From contig JACZXQ010000009.1 of the NCBI GenBank assembly GCA_022571515.1, positions 62,001 through 126,000 of the forward strand: a stretch of 64,000 bases of DNA, written 5' to 3'. The DNA is from Gemmatimonadota bacterium (GTDB taxonomy: Bacteria; Gemmatimonadota; Gemmatimonadetes; Longimicrobiales; Gaopeijiaceae). Below the pieces are notes generated by a model. The model did no database searches and was not told where the DNA came from. It worked only from the letters and a program-made list of their open reading frames with translations. Both the position numbers and the translations under genes were made by a program. Shown in pieces: positions 1 through 9,440 of this stretch. How positions within the stretch are numbered: position 1 is the stretch's first letter; each line of letters begins with the position of its first letter.

Positions 1-149
1 CCGCTACGGCCGCCGCACTCGGAACTCGGTATTACAAGCGGATTGGTGGACACCTGTTGAACGTGCTCACCAGCGTCGTCATGCCGTTGCACAAGCTCGA
101 CTACTACGACGAAAAGCACACCACGCCCGAGATGCCGAGCGGCGCCTAG
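1..149 (+). CDS. C-terminal fragment, possibly Na/Pi cotransporter PhoU-like tail
   Basis: Only the last 48 or so codons are inside the window; the frame enters at base 3 and ends with TAG at 147-149. The tail reads YYKRIGGHLLNVLTSVVMPL and then HKLDYYDEK. A helical KRI..HL.NV segment followed by VV.P resembles the PhoU-like C-terminal domain of Na/Pi cotransporter family proteins, but the fragment is too short to be sure. It converges on the next gene, whose stop lies 3 bases beyond. Translation is seen directly; the family call is inference. Confidence 0.4.
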   Translation, partial: ATAAALGTRYYKRIGGHLLNVLTSVVMPLHKLDYYDEKHTTPEMPSGA

Positions 150-152
150 AAG

Positions 153-2255
153 TTACCCCGCCGCACCCTCCGCCACGAGGTCCGGGCCCACCGGCTCGAC
201 CGTCGAGCGCTCGCCCTTGTCCCCGCGCTGCTTCAGCACGAACGCGACAAGATAGAAGACGGCGGCGGCCAGAAGCAGTGCCTTCAGCCCTAGGGACATC
301 GAGAAGAACTCGAGCAGCCCTCCCGCCACCGCGCCGAGCAGGTTCCAGCCGAAGGCGACATCCACCGCCTTTCTGGTGGCAAAACGCAGCGCGAAGCACA
401 CCGAAGCGAAGAACACCGGACCCCCGATCATGAGCACCGACAGGAGGAGTCGGACACCCAGCGAGTGGCCGAGCAGCACGTCTTCCGGCACGAAGTAGAT
501 GGCGATGAGAGACGCGATCAATCCTGTCGCCGCCCAAGACCACGGCAACGGCCGGAGTTGCGTGAGTACGGTTCCCAGCAGGAGCATCGCCAGGATGGAG
601 CCGAACACCACGGCGCTCGTCAGCCAGGTCGCCCCCCACACCAGGCTCATGGACGTGATGAAGCGCGTCTGGAGCAGTAGGAACGCCACGCCGAACAGGA
701 ACATCTCGACGTCCATCCCACCGCGTCCCGTGAGGCTCTTGCGCATCTCCCGCGACGCCAAGAATACGGTCGTGACCGCCAGTCCGAGGAAGATCGCCAT
801 CAGCGTGAGGTAGAACCCGCCCATGCTCCGCGACTTCAGGTACAGGAACGGCCAATCGTCGGTGGGGAGGTCGACGAACGGCAATACCTCGGCGATGTAC
901 TCCTGCTGGTCTTCGGATGAGACCGTGTTCAGATGCGCGAACGCCGGACCGGCCATGTACACCCGGTTGAACACCATGAAGTTGCCCGCGTGCACGGTGG
1001 GTGTCTCGCCGAACACCGTCGTGAGCATGCCGAACAAGTACTCGCCGATATGGGGGATGGCGACCATGAAGTACATCACCATGCCGCCGTCGGGGGTCAG
1101 GAGGTCCCTGGCCGCCTGGATGCCATCCACCGTGTACACGAAGTTGTCGAGCCGTACGTTGGAAAGAGCCGAAAGACGGGTCATCGAGTCGAGCGTACCG
1201 AACACGATGAGATCGTACATCCGGTCCGTATCGTTCAGGAACGAGCGGGCGTCCATGTTGAAGACCTCGACGCGCGGAGAATCGTACGGCCTGTTGGGGT
1301 GGTGGTCCCGCCCGAGTTGGATGATCACCGGATCGATCTCGACCACATCGATGTGCTCAGCCCCCTGGTCGAGCAGCACGGCGAGGTCGTTCCCCGTGCC
1401 CGCGCCGAGCACCAGGACGTTCCGGGGCGTCCGGGCCAACTGATCATAGGGGTAGTGATATGCCGCGCGGTTGGTCGCGTCCGCCTCCCCCAGGATGGGA
1501 GCGTCTTTGTCCAACCTGCGCGCGACCTGGTGCAAGGACCCGTTCGTGAGGACCTGGAACTCCGAAACGCTGTCGAAGTCACGCGTGGAGATGGCGTAGT
1601 ACGGGCTGTAGTACTCGGCCTTCTCGTTGCCCCAAACCATCGCCACGATCACGATGGCCAGGCCCCCGTACACGGCCATGTTACTCGACTTGCTGACCAC
1701 GAACGGAATGCTGCCGACGATCAGAACCGCGATGAACCAGTAGGCCGGAAAGATCCCCTGGAAGGAGATGACGGCGAACGCGATAACTCCCAGGAGCGAC
1801 CCCAGCAGGTCCAGCGAGTAGCCCCACAGCGAGCTCGAGTCCCGGCGGTAGCGTTCCAGCCGCGTGGCGAGCGCCTGCCCCAGCGGCACGAAGGACAACG
1901 CACTCAAGACGAAGATCCCAACCAGGGGCGCCGTGACTCCCTCGACCGGCGTGGTCCCAGGCGGCAGATCCAAGTAGAGCAGCCAGAGGTGCACGGTCTC
2001 CGAGTTGTCGGTGAAGGCCACGCTGCTCAGGAGGATCGACGCCACGACCAGCAGCAGAACGGAGGGGAGCCACCAGGGGGCGAGGGATCGCCGGCCCGAA
2101 CGCAGGCACCCGACCCCCAGCCCCAAGAAGGCGCTGATGAGGATCAGGTTGGGGAAGTAGGCCACCACCCTGACCTGGCTGGGGATCCAGCGGATGAAGA
2201 CGAGTTCCTGAAACAGTACCACGAAAGAGATCGCGATCAGCTCGAGACCCACCAT
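153..2255 (-). CDS. Membrane protein with spermidine-synthase-like methyltransferase domain
   Basis: A 700-residue inner-membrane protein. About 6-7 hydrophobic helices occupy residues 1-210, then a soluble Rossmann domain carries LVLGAGTGNDLAVLL (nucleotide motif I), VVEIDP (acidic loop) and YDLIVFGTLDS, then about 6 more helices reach the C-terminus. This helix-synthase-helix layout is known for membrane-bound spermidine/spermine synthase-like proteins, which have seldom been assigned a substrate. The expected aminopropyltransferase catalytic Asp is not clearly present (FGTLDSMT), so polyamine synthesis is not assured. It is the last gene of the minus-strand run, 90 bases after the M14-like peptidase. 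The ATG at 2255 opens directly into the first helix. Confidence 0.75.
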   Translation of the reverse strand: MVGLELIAISFVVLFQELVFIRWIPSQVRVVAYFPNLILISAFLGLGVGCLRSGRRSLAPWWLPSVLLLVVASILLSSVAFTDNSETVHLWLLYLDLPPGTTPVEGVTAPLVGIFVLSALSFVPLGQALATRLERYRRDSSSLWGYSLDLLGSLLGVIAFAVISFQGIFPAYWFIAVLIVGSIPFVVSKSSNMAVYGGLAIVIVAMVWGNEKAEYYSPYYAISTRDFDSVSEFQVLTNGSLHQVARRLDKDAPILGEADATNRAAYHYPYDQLARTPRNVLVLGAGTGNDLAVLLDQGAEHIDVVEIDPVIIQLGRDHHPNRPYDSPRVEVFNMDARSFLNDTDRMYDLIVFGTLDSMTRLSALSNVRLDNFVYTVDGIQAARDLLTPDGGMVMYFMVAIPHIGEYLFGMLTTVFGETPTVHAGNFMVFNRVYMAGPAFAHLNTVSSEDQQEYIAEVLPFVDLPTDDWPFLYLKSRSMGGFYLTLMAIFLGLAVTTVFLASREMRKSLTGRGGMDVEMFLFGVAFLLLQTRFITSMSLVWGATWLTSAVVFGSILAMLLLGTVLTQLRPLPWSWAATGLIASLIAIYFVPEDVLLGHSLGVRLLLSVLMIGGPVFFASVCFALRFATRKAVDVAFGWNLLGAVAGGLLEFFSMSLGLKALLLAAAVFYLVAFVLKQRGDKGERSTVEPVGPDLVAEGAAG

Positions 2256-2345
2256 CCGCAGGGCGGTCTCCGCCCCTTGGCGGGTCGGTTGTTCCTCTGT
2301 TATATGCTTTCTGGAGTAGCTGAGTTCGTGTCGCTCGATACTACT

Positions 2346-5276
2346 CTACTGTGTCACCGGCGGCTCGCCTGCGTCCAGGTTCTTGTGGTGCATGAGCACG
2401 TTGAACACAAGCGCGTACGAGCCCAGCGTCTGGCCGCGCCAGAAAGGGTTGAAGCTGAACAGGACGACGTGACCGTCCCCGAGTGGGACGTCCACCAACG
2501 CTCTCGAGTTGGCCAGCGGCTGCCCGTTTCTGAGACCCCCGCTGATCAACAACTCCTCGAGGTTCGAGGAATAGCGGAGGACCGTCCGGGTGCCGGAGGG
2601 GAGGCTCGCCTGCGCGCCCCGCCTTCCCCGGCCTCCCTGACCGGCAGAGTCCGAGTCCGGGTTGGCCTCGCGGAAGGCGTCGACCCCCGCAACACCCATG
2701 TCGCGGGGGCGGCCTTGAATGATGTCCTCGTCGCCGAGGCCGCCACGACCCGTGCTACGGGCGGTGGTATTACCCGCTCCGCCGGCAGCCTCGCCACCCC
2801 GAGCCCCTAAACCACCACGGCCGCCACGCCTGCCACGGCCACGGCCACCGCCAAACACGGGGGCAGTGTTGAAGTAGACTCCCAGCTCGTCTCCGTAGCC
2901 GTACCCGATCGGACTCTGCACGTCATCCTTGGTGGTGCGGAAGACTCCACCCCGGGCCCACATGTCGGGAGTGCTCTGGATGGTGATGCCCTGCGCCAGG
3001 CCGAAGTGGATGGGCACGGACGAGGAGTTGCCGATTGCAACATAGGTCCCGCCCTGCTCCACGAACCTCTTGAGGTTCAGCACACCCTCGAGCTCGAGCC
3101 CGCCGCGCATGTCGTCCGTGGATGCCTGCCGGCCGATGTTCGGCGTGAGTTCGCTGGCCTTCCACGCGATCGGCTCGTCTCCGGTAACCCCACGCACCAC
3201 GGACAGAGCGTTGGCCGAGGAGGGCCCGAAGATCAGCACGTCGTACGAGTCGATCAGGTTGGGGTCGTCCCGCACCTCGTGCACGGAAATGTAGTCGTAG
3301 GGCACCCCATACTTGTCCATACCGAGCCGCAGCCACCCCTCGGTCTGCGTGTTCTGCCACGTGTGCACGACTGCCACGCGCGGGGTGGCGAGCGGGTGGG
3401 TACCTACGTCCGGGAAGTCGGAGCCGTAAGCGACGAACCCGAACTCCTCGGCCGCCGCCTCGAGAACCCGCTTCAGGTTCGACGGGTTGCCCTCCTGCGG
3501 GATGACGAATGCCCCCGCACCGAAGTCACGGCCGTCTTCCCTGAACGATGCCTCTGCCGCCTCCATCTGGAGCTCCGGATAGGCGAAGCGGAATGCCACC
3601 ATGGTGTTCTCGGCCTTGTAGTCGATCAAGTAGACGTCACCGCTGCCCCGCACGCGCCCCTCCGGTCGCACGGGCTCGGTCATGAGGCTCATGCGCTCGT
3701 CCAGGACCGCCGTGTCTTCCACTCGCACCGTCTGGACGTTGAAGAGCGGCCCCAGCGTCCAGCCCACGTCGTCGTAGGGCCGCGGGTCGTCCGGGTTGTA
3801 GTACTGGCGGTCGAGCAGCATGTCGGCGCCCCTCGAATAGGGCTGGTCCATACGAATGATGAAGCTGCCCTCGGCGTACTCGGTCCCCTCGACCTCGAAG
3901 TCACGATCCGCGCGTTGCACCTCGAACCCATGCCGCTGCAGCAGCGAAAGCAGTGCCGCCTGCTGCGCCGGACGCGGGTCGTCCGCCGGGAACACATAAG
4001 CCGCCGGACCCTCGGCCCTGGCTTTGGCCACCGAGCGCACGCTCTTCTCGTAGAAGTTCTGCAGAAACTCCCCACGGTTGCTCGCCACCTCGTTCAACGC
4101 GATGAGCAGCGCGCTCTGCTGCAGATTGACGTTGTTACGGATCGACCATACGACCTGCCCGAGCGGTGTGCTCGGACGGTGCCACTCTCGCTCTACGGTC
4201 GAACGGATGATGCGGGTCTCGCCGCTGCCGGCACCCTGGGTCTCGTAGAAACGGGCAATCGAGTTGTGGGTGTGAGCGACCCACATCATGTAGTTCGGCG
4301 CCCACCCGTCATAGAAGTCGTGTGTGTAGACGCCCGGCACGCCGAACGCCGTCATATCCTTCACCTCCTTGTATGCCAGCCGATTCCACTCGTTGATCAC
4401 GATGGGATCGATCCAGGCGTTGTACGGCCCCCGCCCGGTGGACGTGTACAGGTGGGACGCGGACTCGTGCAGGTCGTGAACGACGATCGGGTTGTACTCC
4501 AGAAACGTGCGGACCACGTGCTCCGAGAGCTTGAGCGATAGGCCCATGCCGTCGCGGTTGTTGTCGTGCGCGACGTACTTGCCCCAATAGAGTGGCCGGG
4601 TCGGAAGGTTGACCAACGAGTCCTTCCGGGGCGCCATGTGGAGGTCCACGACCTTGGCGCGCCCGTCGACCTCGATCACGGGTGTCGTCATGAAGATCAG
4701 ATTGTCGCGGATCTCCCGGATGAACGGGTCCTCGCTCACGGCCAGCCGGTAGACCAGCTCCATCAGCATCTCCGGCGAGCCGGTCTCCGGAGAATGGATG
4801 GCGCCGGTGGCCCAGTAGATCGGCTTCGCGGTCTCGATCAGCTCCGCCGCGGTCGCCGCGTCGGTGATTCGCGGATCGCTGAGGCGGGCCATCACGGCCT
4901 TGTGGTCGTCCAGGTTGGCGATCGTCTCCTCATCGGAGACGACGACGAGGATCATCTCGCGGCCTTCCTCGGTCTCTCCTATTGAAAAGACCTTCACACG
5001 CGGGGACGCGTCCGCCACGGCCCTCATGTAGGTGTAGATCTCCTCGGGATAGCTCAGCACGTCGGCCGCACCGGCGATGTGCCCGAGGATGTCGGCCGGC
5101 GTGGGAACCACGGTCGAGGCAGGCAGGTGATCCACGAGGGGCGTCAGGAAGAACGACTCCGTCGTGAATTCCCTGATCTTTGCCGTATAGTCCTCGTCGA
5201 CGGCCTGCTGCCCGGAGGCGGGGCCGACCCACGCCAACACCACGGACATCACGAGGATCGAGACGACTTTGCGCAT
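2346..5276 (-). CDS. Secreted M14-family zinc carboxypeptidase-like protein
   Basis: 976 residues. A signal peptide (MRKVVSILVMSVVLAWVGPA, cleavage near SGQQ) implies export. The N-terminal third is an M14 carboxypeptidase domain: GAIHSPETGSPE supplies the zinc HxxE pair (H161, E164), DNNRDG matches the conserved substrate-binding Asn-Arg (residues 239-242), and VVHDLHES supplies the third zinc ligand (about H270). A middle part of about 500 residues includes a segment (about 690-790) resembling a glutamine-amidotransferase-like fold, and a Gly/Arg-rich insertion lies at about 845-900. Far longer than a classical carboxypeptidase of about 300 residues. It is 38 bases after the third amidohydrolase, so probably in the same operon; likely removes residues from extracellular peptides. 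Substrate unknown. Confidence 0.8.
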   Translation of the reverse strand: MRKVVSILVMSVVLAWVGPASGQQAVDEDYTAKIREFTTESFFLTPLVDHLPASTVVPTPADILGHIAGAADVLSYPEEIYTYMRAVADASPRVKVFSIGETEEGREMILVVVSDEETIANLDDHKAVMARLSDPRITDAATAAELIETAKPIYWATGAIHSPETGSPEMLMELVYRLAVSEDPFIREIRDNLIFMTTPVIEVDGRAKVVDLHMAPRKDSLVNLPTRPLYWGKYVAHDNNRDGMGLSLKLSEHVVRTFLEYNPIVVHDLHESASHLYTSTGRGPYNAWIDPIVINEWNRLAYKEVKDMTAFGVPGVYTHDFYDGWAPNYMMWVAHTHNSIARFYETQGAGSGETRIIRSTVEREWHRPSTPLGQVVWSIRNNVNLQQSALLIALNEVASNRGEFLQNFYEKSVRSVAKARAEGPAAYVFPADDPRPAQQAALLSLLQRHGFEVQRADRDFEVEGTEYAEGSFIIRMDQPYSRGADMLLDRQYYNPDDPRPYDDVGWTLGPLFNVQTVRVEDTAVLDERMSLMTEPVRPEGRVRGSGDVYLIDYKAENTMVAFRFAYPELQMEAAEASFREDGRDFGAGAFVIPQEGNPSNLKRVLEAAAEEFGFVAYGSDFPDVGTHPLATPRVAVVHTWQNTQTEGWLRLGMDKYGVPYDYISVHEVRDDPNLIDSYDVLIFGPSSANALSVVRGVTGDEPIAWKASELTPNIGRQASTDDMRGGLELEGVLNLKRFVEQGGTYVAIGNSSSVPIHFGLAQGITIQSTPDMWARGGVFRTTKDDVQSPIGYGYGDELGVYFNTAPVFGGGRGRGRRGGRGGLGARGGEAAGGAGNTTARSTGRGGLGDEDIIQGRPRDMGVAGVDAFREANPDSDSAGQGGRGRRGAQASLPSGTRTVLRYSSNLEELLISGGLRNGQPLANSRALVDVPLGDGHVVLFSFNPFWRGQTLGSYALVFNVLMHHKNLDAGEPPVTQ

Positions 5277-5314
5277 GGTCCGGCTCTCCTTATCGGGTGC
5301 TCAGCCCCCGGCGA

Positions 5315-6634
5315 CTATCGATTGTGTTTGGGTCTGGCGTTGTGCTTTTCGTACAGGCGGGTGGCCCGGTCGTCCATGGGCACCCGCCGGCCCTTGATGA
5401 AGACCTCGTTCACGTTGGTCCTGATGTCGAGTGGGTCGCCATCCGCCACGAACAGATTGGCCAGCTTACCCTCTTCGATCGTGCCGATCTCATCATCGAC
5501 ATGCCAGATTTCCGCCGGCCAGATCGTCAGCGCCTTCCAAGCGTCCTCCGGAGAAAGGCCGTAGGCGGTCGCCAGCGCGGCATGATACGGCACGTGCCGC
5601 GCGTTCGACGCGCCACCCGTGGAGAAGGCGATCTTCACGCCCGCCGCGACCAAGACCCCCGGCTGCGCGTAGACGGCATCGTACGGCAGACCCGCCCCAG
5701 GCGTCGACCGGATGCTGCTGAGCACGACCGGAATGTTCTTCTCGGCCAGCATGTCGCGAACCTTCCAGGCCTCACGGCCACCGGCGATCACGATGTCGAT
5801 GTCGAACTCGTCACCGAGGGCAACCGCTCCCTCGATGTCCTCCTGGCTATTGACCCTCATGATGGCCGGGACTTGGCGGCTGACGAGCGGCCGCATCGAC
5901 TCGTAGACCAGATCCTGGTCCTCGAGGCCGCCCTCGCGAGCCATGTGGTAGGATTTGGCCCGGCGAATCTCCTGTTTGAGCTCTTCGAGCTGCTCGCGCG
6001 CCCGGGCCTCCCGGTCGTCTCCACCCCCACCGAAGCCCGCGAAACCGCCACCGCGCCGTCCCCCGCCCTGCGCCGACGGGTAGTTCACGACGTAGCCGGC
6101 GTTGGGGTTCACGGCCATGTCTTCCCAGGTCCACCCATCCGTGTTGATGAGCGCGGCCTGGCCGCTGATGATGCCGCCGGTGGGTGCGGTGATCGCGCTC
6201 GTTACCCCGTTCGAGCGGGTGATTGCGAGCATCACGCTGCCGGTGTTGATCGCCACGATGGCACGCAGGTGCGGGTTGAACTGCCCGAGCTCACCGCTCA
6301 TCTGCATGGTCGAGACGCGGCCGATCTCCGCCAGCCCCATGGGCGTGTAGGAGTCGATCATTCCGGCGTAGACGAACTGACCGGTGGCGTCGATGACCGT
6401 GGCCCCCGCGGGGGCGCTCAGGGAGCTTCCGATCGCGGCGATGCGGCCATCTTGGATCAAGACGCTGGCGCCCTCGAGGCGTTCACCGGTCCCTACCACG
6501 ACCGTGCCGCCGCGGATGAAGAACGTGCCTTCGACACCGACGTTGGCCTGGGCCGAAGCGTGCGCGCTTCCGAACGCCAACAGGGTCGCTACGGTTGCCG
6601 CACCCAATCCGAATCTGGAGTTGGAGTACCTCAT
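5315..6634 (-). CDS. Secreted amidohydrolase-like protein lacking the HxH metal motif
   Basis: 439 residues with a signal peptide ending at about AHASAQA. The fold is that of imidazolonepropionase-like M38 amidohydrolases: the N-terminal composite domain (VLIQDGRIAAIG) and C-terminal signature (GTIEEGKLANLFVADGDPLD) are intact. The barrel entry, normally GLIDxHxH, reads GMIDSYTPMG (residues 91-100): both metal-binding histidines are replaced (Y96 and P98). The Lys/Asp motifs are also weak, so it is probably non-hydrolytic or uses another site. Its ATG overlaps the TGA of the preceding gene (ATGA, 6631-6634), implying translational coupling and perhaps a complex with the HxH-bearing partner. 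Residues about 195-215 are Gly/Arg-rich. Confidence 0.85.
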   Translation of the reverse strand: MRYSNSRFGLGAATVATLLAFGSAHASAQANVGVEGTFFIRGGTVVVGTGERLEGASVLIQDGRIAAIGSSLSAPAGATVIDATGQFVYAGMIDSYTPMGLAEIGRVSTMQMSGELGQFNPHLRAIVAINTGSVMLAITRSNGVTSAITAPTGGIISGQAALINTDGWTWEDMAVNPNAGYVVNYPSAQGGGRRGGGFAGFGGGGDDREARAREQLEELKQEIRRAKSYHMAREGGLEDQDLVYESMRPLVSRQVPAIMRVNSQEDIEGAVALGDEFDIDIVIAGGREAWKVRDMLAEKNIPVVLSSIRSTPGAGLPYDAVYAQPGVLVAAGVKIAFSTGGASNARHVPYHAALATAYGLSPEDAWKALTIWPAEIWHVDDEIGTIEEGKLANLFVADGDPLDIRTNVNEVFIKGRRVPMDDRATRLYEKHNARPKHNR

Positions 6635-7920
6635 CCCTGGTCCTCCGTAGTAATGTGTTGCCTCAGTAACTTCTCGAGCGTGTCAGCCTGGTCGCGGTCG
6701 AAATAGATGATGCCGTCCACGATGGTCTTCTCCACCCGCGAACCGGGCGCGAAGGGATGCCCATTGAAGATCGCGAGGTCGGCATCCTTGCCGACCTCGA
6801 GCGAGCCCACGTAATCCTCCACGCCGAGCTGGATGGCGGGGTTCAGCGTGATCATCTTGAGCGCCTCGGTCTCGCTCATGCCACCATACTTCATGCCGAT
6901 GGCCGCATCCTGATAGAGCCGGCGGATGCGCTCACCCGAGTCCGAGTTCACGCTGACCACGACGCCGCGGTCCGCCATGATGGCCATGTTGTAGGGGATC
7001 GCGTCGAAGGCCTCGACCTTATACGCCCAGCTGTCGGCGAACGTGGACGCGTGAGCGCCGTGCGCCGCGAGTTCGTCGGCCACCTTGTAGCCCTCGAGCA
7101 CGTGCTGGAATGTGTTGATGCGGAAGTCGAACTCCTCGGCCACGCGCATGAGCATCAGGATCTCGTCCGCCCGGTAGGAGTGGGCGTGGACCCGGATGCG
7201 TCCTTCCATGATGTCGACCAGGGCCTCGAGCCTCAGATCGCGCCGGGGCTCGAAGCCTCCGTCGCGCTCATAAGCGGTCCACGTGTCGCGGTACCCCTGA
7301 GCCTCGGTGAACCACCAGCGCAGGGTATGCTCAACACCCATCCGCGACTTGGGGAACCGCCGAAGCGAGTCGGGCGCCGTCGAGCTTGCGCGGGTGACGT
7401 TTTCTCCCAGCGCGAACTTCACGATGCGAGCCGCCTCCTCGAACATGAGCTCCTCGGCGGACTTGCCCCAGCGCATCTTGATCACCGCCGACTGCCCGCC
7501 GATGGTGTTGGCGCTTCCGTGTAGGAGGTGGGCGGCCGTCACGCCGCCGGCCAACGCCCGGAAGATGGTCTGGTCGTCATTGCGAACCTGGACTTTGACC
7601 TCCGGAGTCACCGATTCGCTTCCCTCGTTGATGCCGCCTTCCAGCGCGGCGTGCGAGTGCGCGTCGATGATTCCCGGCATCAGGAACATGCCCGTGCCGT
7701 CGATCACCTGCACGCCGTTCGGAATCGATACGTTCGTGCCGATCTCGGCGATCTTGCCGTCGCGCACCAGCAGCGTGCCGTTCTCGATGGTACCGTTGGT
7801 GACCGTAAGGATGGTGGCGTTCGTGATCGCCAGGTCCTGGGCATCCACGCCCCGGGGGGCGATCAGGGTCAGGAGCAGGCCACCCACCATGCCCGCCGAC
7901 TTCATGCATGACGTTCTCAT
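6631..7920 (-). CDS. Secreted amidohydrolase with intact HxH (catalytic member of the trio)
   Basis: 429 residues, signal peptide at 1-28 (ending GVDAQ). Canonical amidohydrolase: VRDGKIAEIGTNV, then MPGIIDAHSHAALEGG with metal ligands H88 and H90, later histidines in RIRVHAHSY and NTFQHVLEGYK, and the C-terminal SLEVGKDADLAIFNGHPFAP. This is the only one of the three tandem paralogues with a complete metal centre. Both ends overlap neighbours by ATGA (7917-7920 and 6631-6634), so the trio should be made in fixed ratio. Likely hydrolyses an amide or cyclic dipeptide-type substrate outside the cytoplasm; the substrate cannot be told from sequence. Confidence 0.88.
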   Translation of the reverse strand: MRTSCMKSAGMVGGLLLTLIAPRGVDAQDLAITNATILTVTNGTIENGTLLVRDGKIAEIGTNVSIPNGVQVIDGTGMFLMPGIIDAHSHAALEGGINEGSESVTPEVKVQVRNDDQTIFRALAGGVTAAHLLHGSANTIGGQSAVIKMRWGKSAEELMFEEAARIVKFALGENVTRASSTAPDSLRRFPKSRMGVEHTLRWWFTEAQGYRDTWTAYERDGGFEPRRDLRLEALVDIMEGRIRVHAHSYRADEILMLMRVAEEFDFRINTFQHVLEGYKVADELAAHGAHASTFADSWAYKVEAFDAIPYNMAIMADRGVVVSVNSDSGERIRRLYQDAAIGMKYGGMSETEALKMITLNPAIQLGVEDYVGSLEVGKDADLAIFNGHPFAPGSRVEKTIVDGIIYFDRDQADTLEKLLRQHITTEDQG

Positions 7921-9338
7921 CGTACGCCTCCTCCTCTTCTTCCTCTCCCTCGACGCGGCGTCTCGTCCTCGTCGTCCTCGTCGTCCTCGTCGTCCTCGTC
8001 TACGGGGTACACGAAGCGCACTCCCTCGACGAAGACCTGAAGGACGTGGGTATCCTCGCCGAAGAGATCTCCGTCTGTCACGATCAGGTTGGCCAGCTTG
8101 CCCTTCTCGACCGTCCCGACCACGCCGTCGATTCCCAATAGGCTCGCCGGAGTGGTCGTGGTGGCCCTGAGCGCCTCGTCAGGATCCAGTCCCGCTTCGA
8201 TCGCTCCGCGAACCATCTCACGGAGGTCACTCACATCGCCGCCCCGGCTGGAGAGCGCGATCGTCACGCCCGCACCGGCCAGCGCAGCGGCGTTGCCGCG
8301 AAGGTCGCGCGCCACGGTCGAGTCGGCTTCCTCGTCGAGCACGTCGTCGCCGGAAATCGGTGCGATGTGGTATGCCAACGCCCGCCCGGTGACCTGATTC
8401 GGATCGGGATAATTCAGGCTCACGATGACCGGGCGACCGGTACGCACCAGGAAGTCGATGGCGCGGTAGCCTTCCTGCCCGCCCAAGAACACGAAATCCT
8501 GCACACCGATGCGCCCTATCAGGCTCGCGACACGCGGGAAATCCCGTTCGCGCGAGGCGGCGATCCACACCGGCATCCGCCCGTTCACAACGGGCTCGAG
8601 CGCTCGATGCTCGGGGTCGAACGTCGGGCGCGGGGCGGACGTTGGATCGCGCTCGAAGGCGGCGCGCACGCGCATGTCGTAGCGCGTGTCCTCGAAGCTC
8701 TGCTCCACGTAGGCCAGCGCGCCCATGAGCGTGGAGGGGTACCCCCCACGCGTCCCGTTCAGGGCGATCTGGAGCGCCACGGGTGTGCGCAGCACCTGCG
8801 CCTGTACCGCCCCCGCTCCGGTGCTCACCGCGGCGGTCTGGCCTGGAAAAAGCCCGCCCTGGAAGGCCAGGCCAACGGTGGTGATCCCCGCGCGGCGGAG
8901 CATCTCCATGTCGGACTCGCCGGGAGTAAACGCATCGCTGGCCAGGCGGGCCGGCTGGATTCCGGGTGGGGCCGGATCGTTCGGTCCGCGCGGTCCCGGC
9001 CTGGCACCCCCGCCTCTTCCGCGGCGGTCGCCGCGTCCGCTCACCGCGGGAAGGCCAACGCTACTCGCAATCTCGACGAGCCCCGGGTAGACCGTCATGC
9101 CGGTCAGATCGATCTCCACTGCGCCCGCCGGCGCCGTAACCCGCGAGCCCACCTCTTCGATACGGCCGTCGCGGATGAGCACGGCCCCGCGCTCGATGAC
9201 GTTGCCCGGAGCGACCACGATGCGCGCGTTCATGAGCGCGAACGTGGAGGCGGGAACCGCAACTTCCTGCGCGAAAAGAGTGGAGGGAGCCAGCAGCGCC
9301 AGGCACGCAATGATCTTCGTCGCCCGTACCATCATCAT
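7917..9338 (-). CDS. Secreted amidohydrolase-like protein lacking HxH, acidic and RGG-type tail
   Basis: 473 residues from the ATG run at 9338-9330, which has GGAG a few bases upstream; the longer frame to 9368 adds nothing. Signal peptide ends at about LFAQ. The composite domain (VLIRDGRIEEVG) and C-terminal TVEKGKLANLIVTDGD signature are kept, but the HxH loop reads YPGLVEIASSVG: alanine (A91) and serine (S93) stand where histidines should be. Residues about 98-120 are Arg/Gly/Pro-rich, and the C-terminus is a run of Asp-Glu-Asp followed by RRGRGRRGGG, encoded by a GTCCTC-type repeat. The stop overlaps the next start (ATGA). Probably a non-catalytic partner of the HxH-bearing paralogue; inference. 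Confidence 0.83.
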   Translation of the reverse strand: MMMVRATKIIACLALLAPSTLFAQEVAVPASTFALMNARIVVAPGNVIERGAVLIRDGRIEEVGSRVTAPAGAVEIDLTGMTVYPGLVEIASSVGLPAVSGRGDRRGRGGGARPGPRGPNDPAPPGIQPARLASDAFTPGESDMEMLRRAGITTVGLAFQGGLFPGQTAAVSTGAGAVQAQVLRTPVALQIALNGTRGGYPSTLMGALAYVEQSFEDTRYDMRVRAAFERDPTSAPRPTFDPEHRALEPVVNGRMPVWIAASRERDFPRVASLIGRIGVQDFVFLGGQEGYRAIDFLVRTGRPVIVSLNYPDPNQVTGRALAYHIAPISGDDVLDEEADSTVARDLRGNAAALAGAGVTIALSSRGGDVSDLREMVRGAIEAGLDPDEALRATTTTPASLLGIDGVVGTVEKGKLANLIVTDGDLFGEDTHVLQVFVEGVRFVYPVDEDDEDDEDDEDETPRRGRGRRGGGVR

Positions 9339-9440
9339 GAACTCCGACAAGGGTGATTCCTTAGGCAAGGGAGTGGATTGTACGCCGCTCGCCGTGAAGT
9401 CGTCAACGAACTCGGAGGCCGGTCTCGCATGGTCATCAGG

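Noticed and set aside
933-2810. Long open frame on the plus strand opposite the membrane synthase and M14 genes
   Set aside because: Composition (Arg, His, Gln, Pro rich, no domain) is that of an antisense frame in GC-rich DNA, while the minus strand has clear families.
5180-6706. Long plus-strand open frame opposite the third amidohydrolase
   Set aside because: No motif or ribosome site; the minus-strand frame has a signal peptide and family signatures.
7960-8003. Short tandem repeat of GTCCTC type
   Set aside because: In frame it encodes the Asp/Glu-rich C-terminus of an amidohydrolase-like protein; it is coding low complexity, not a separate repeat element.
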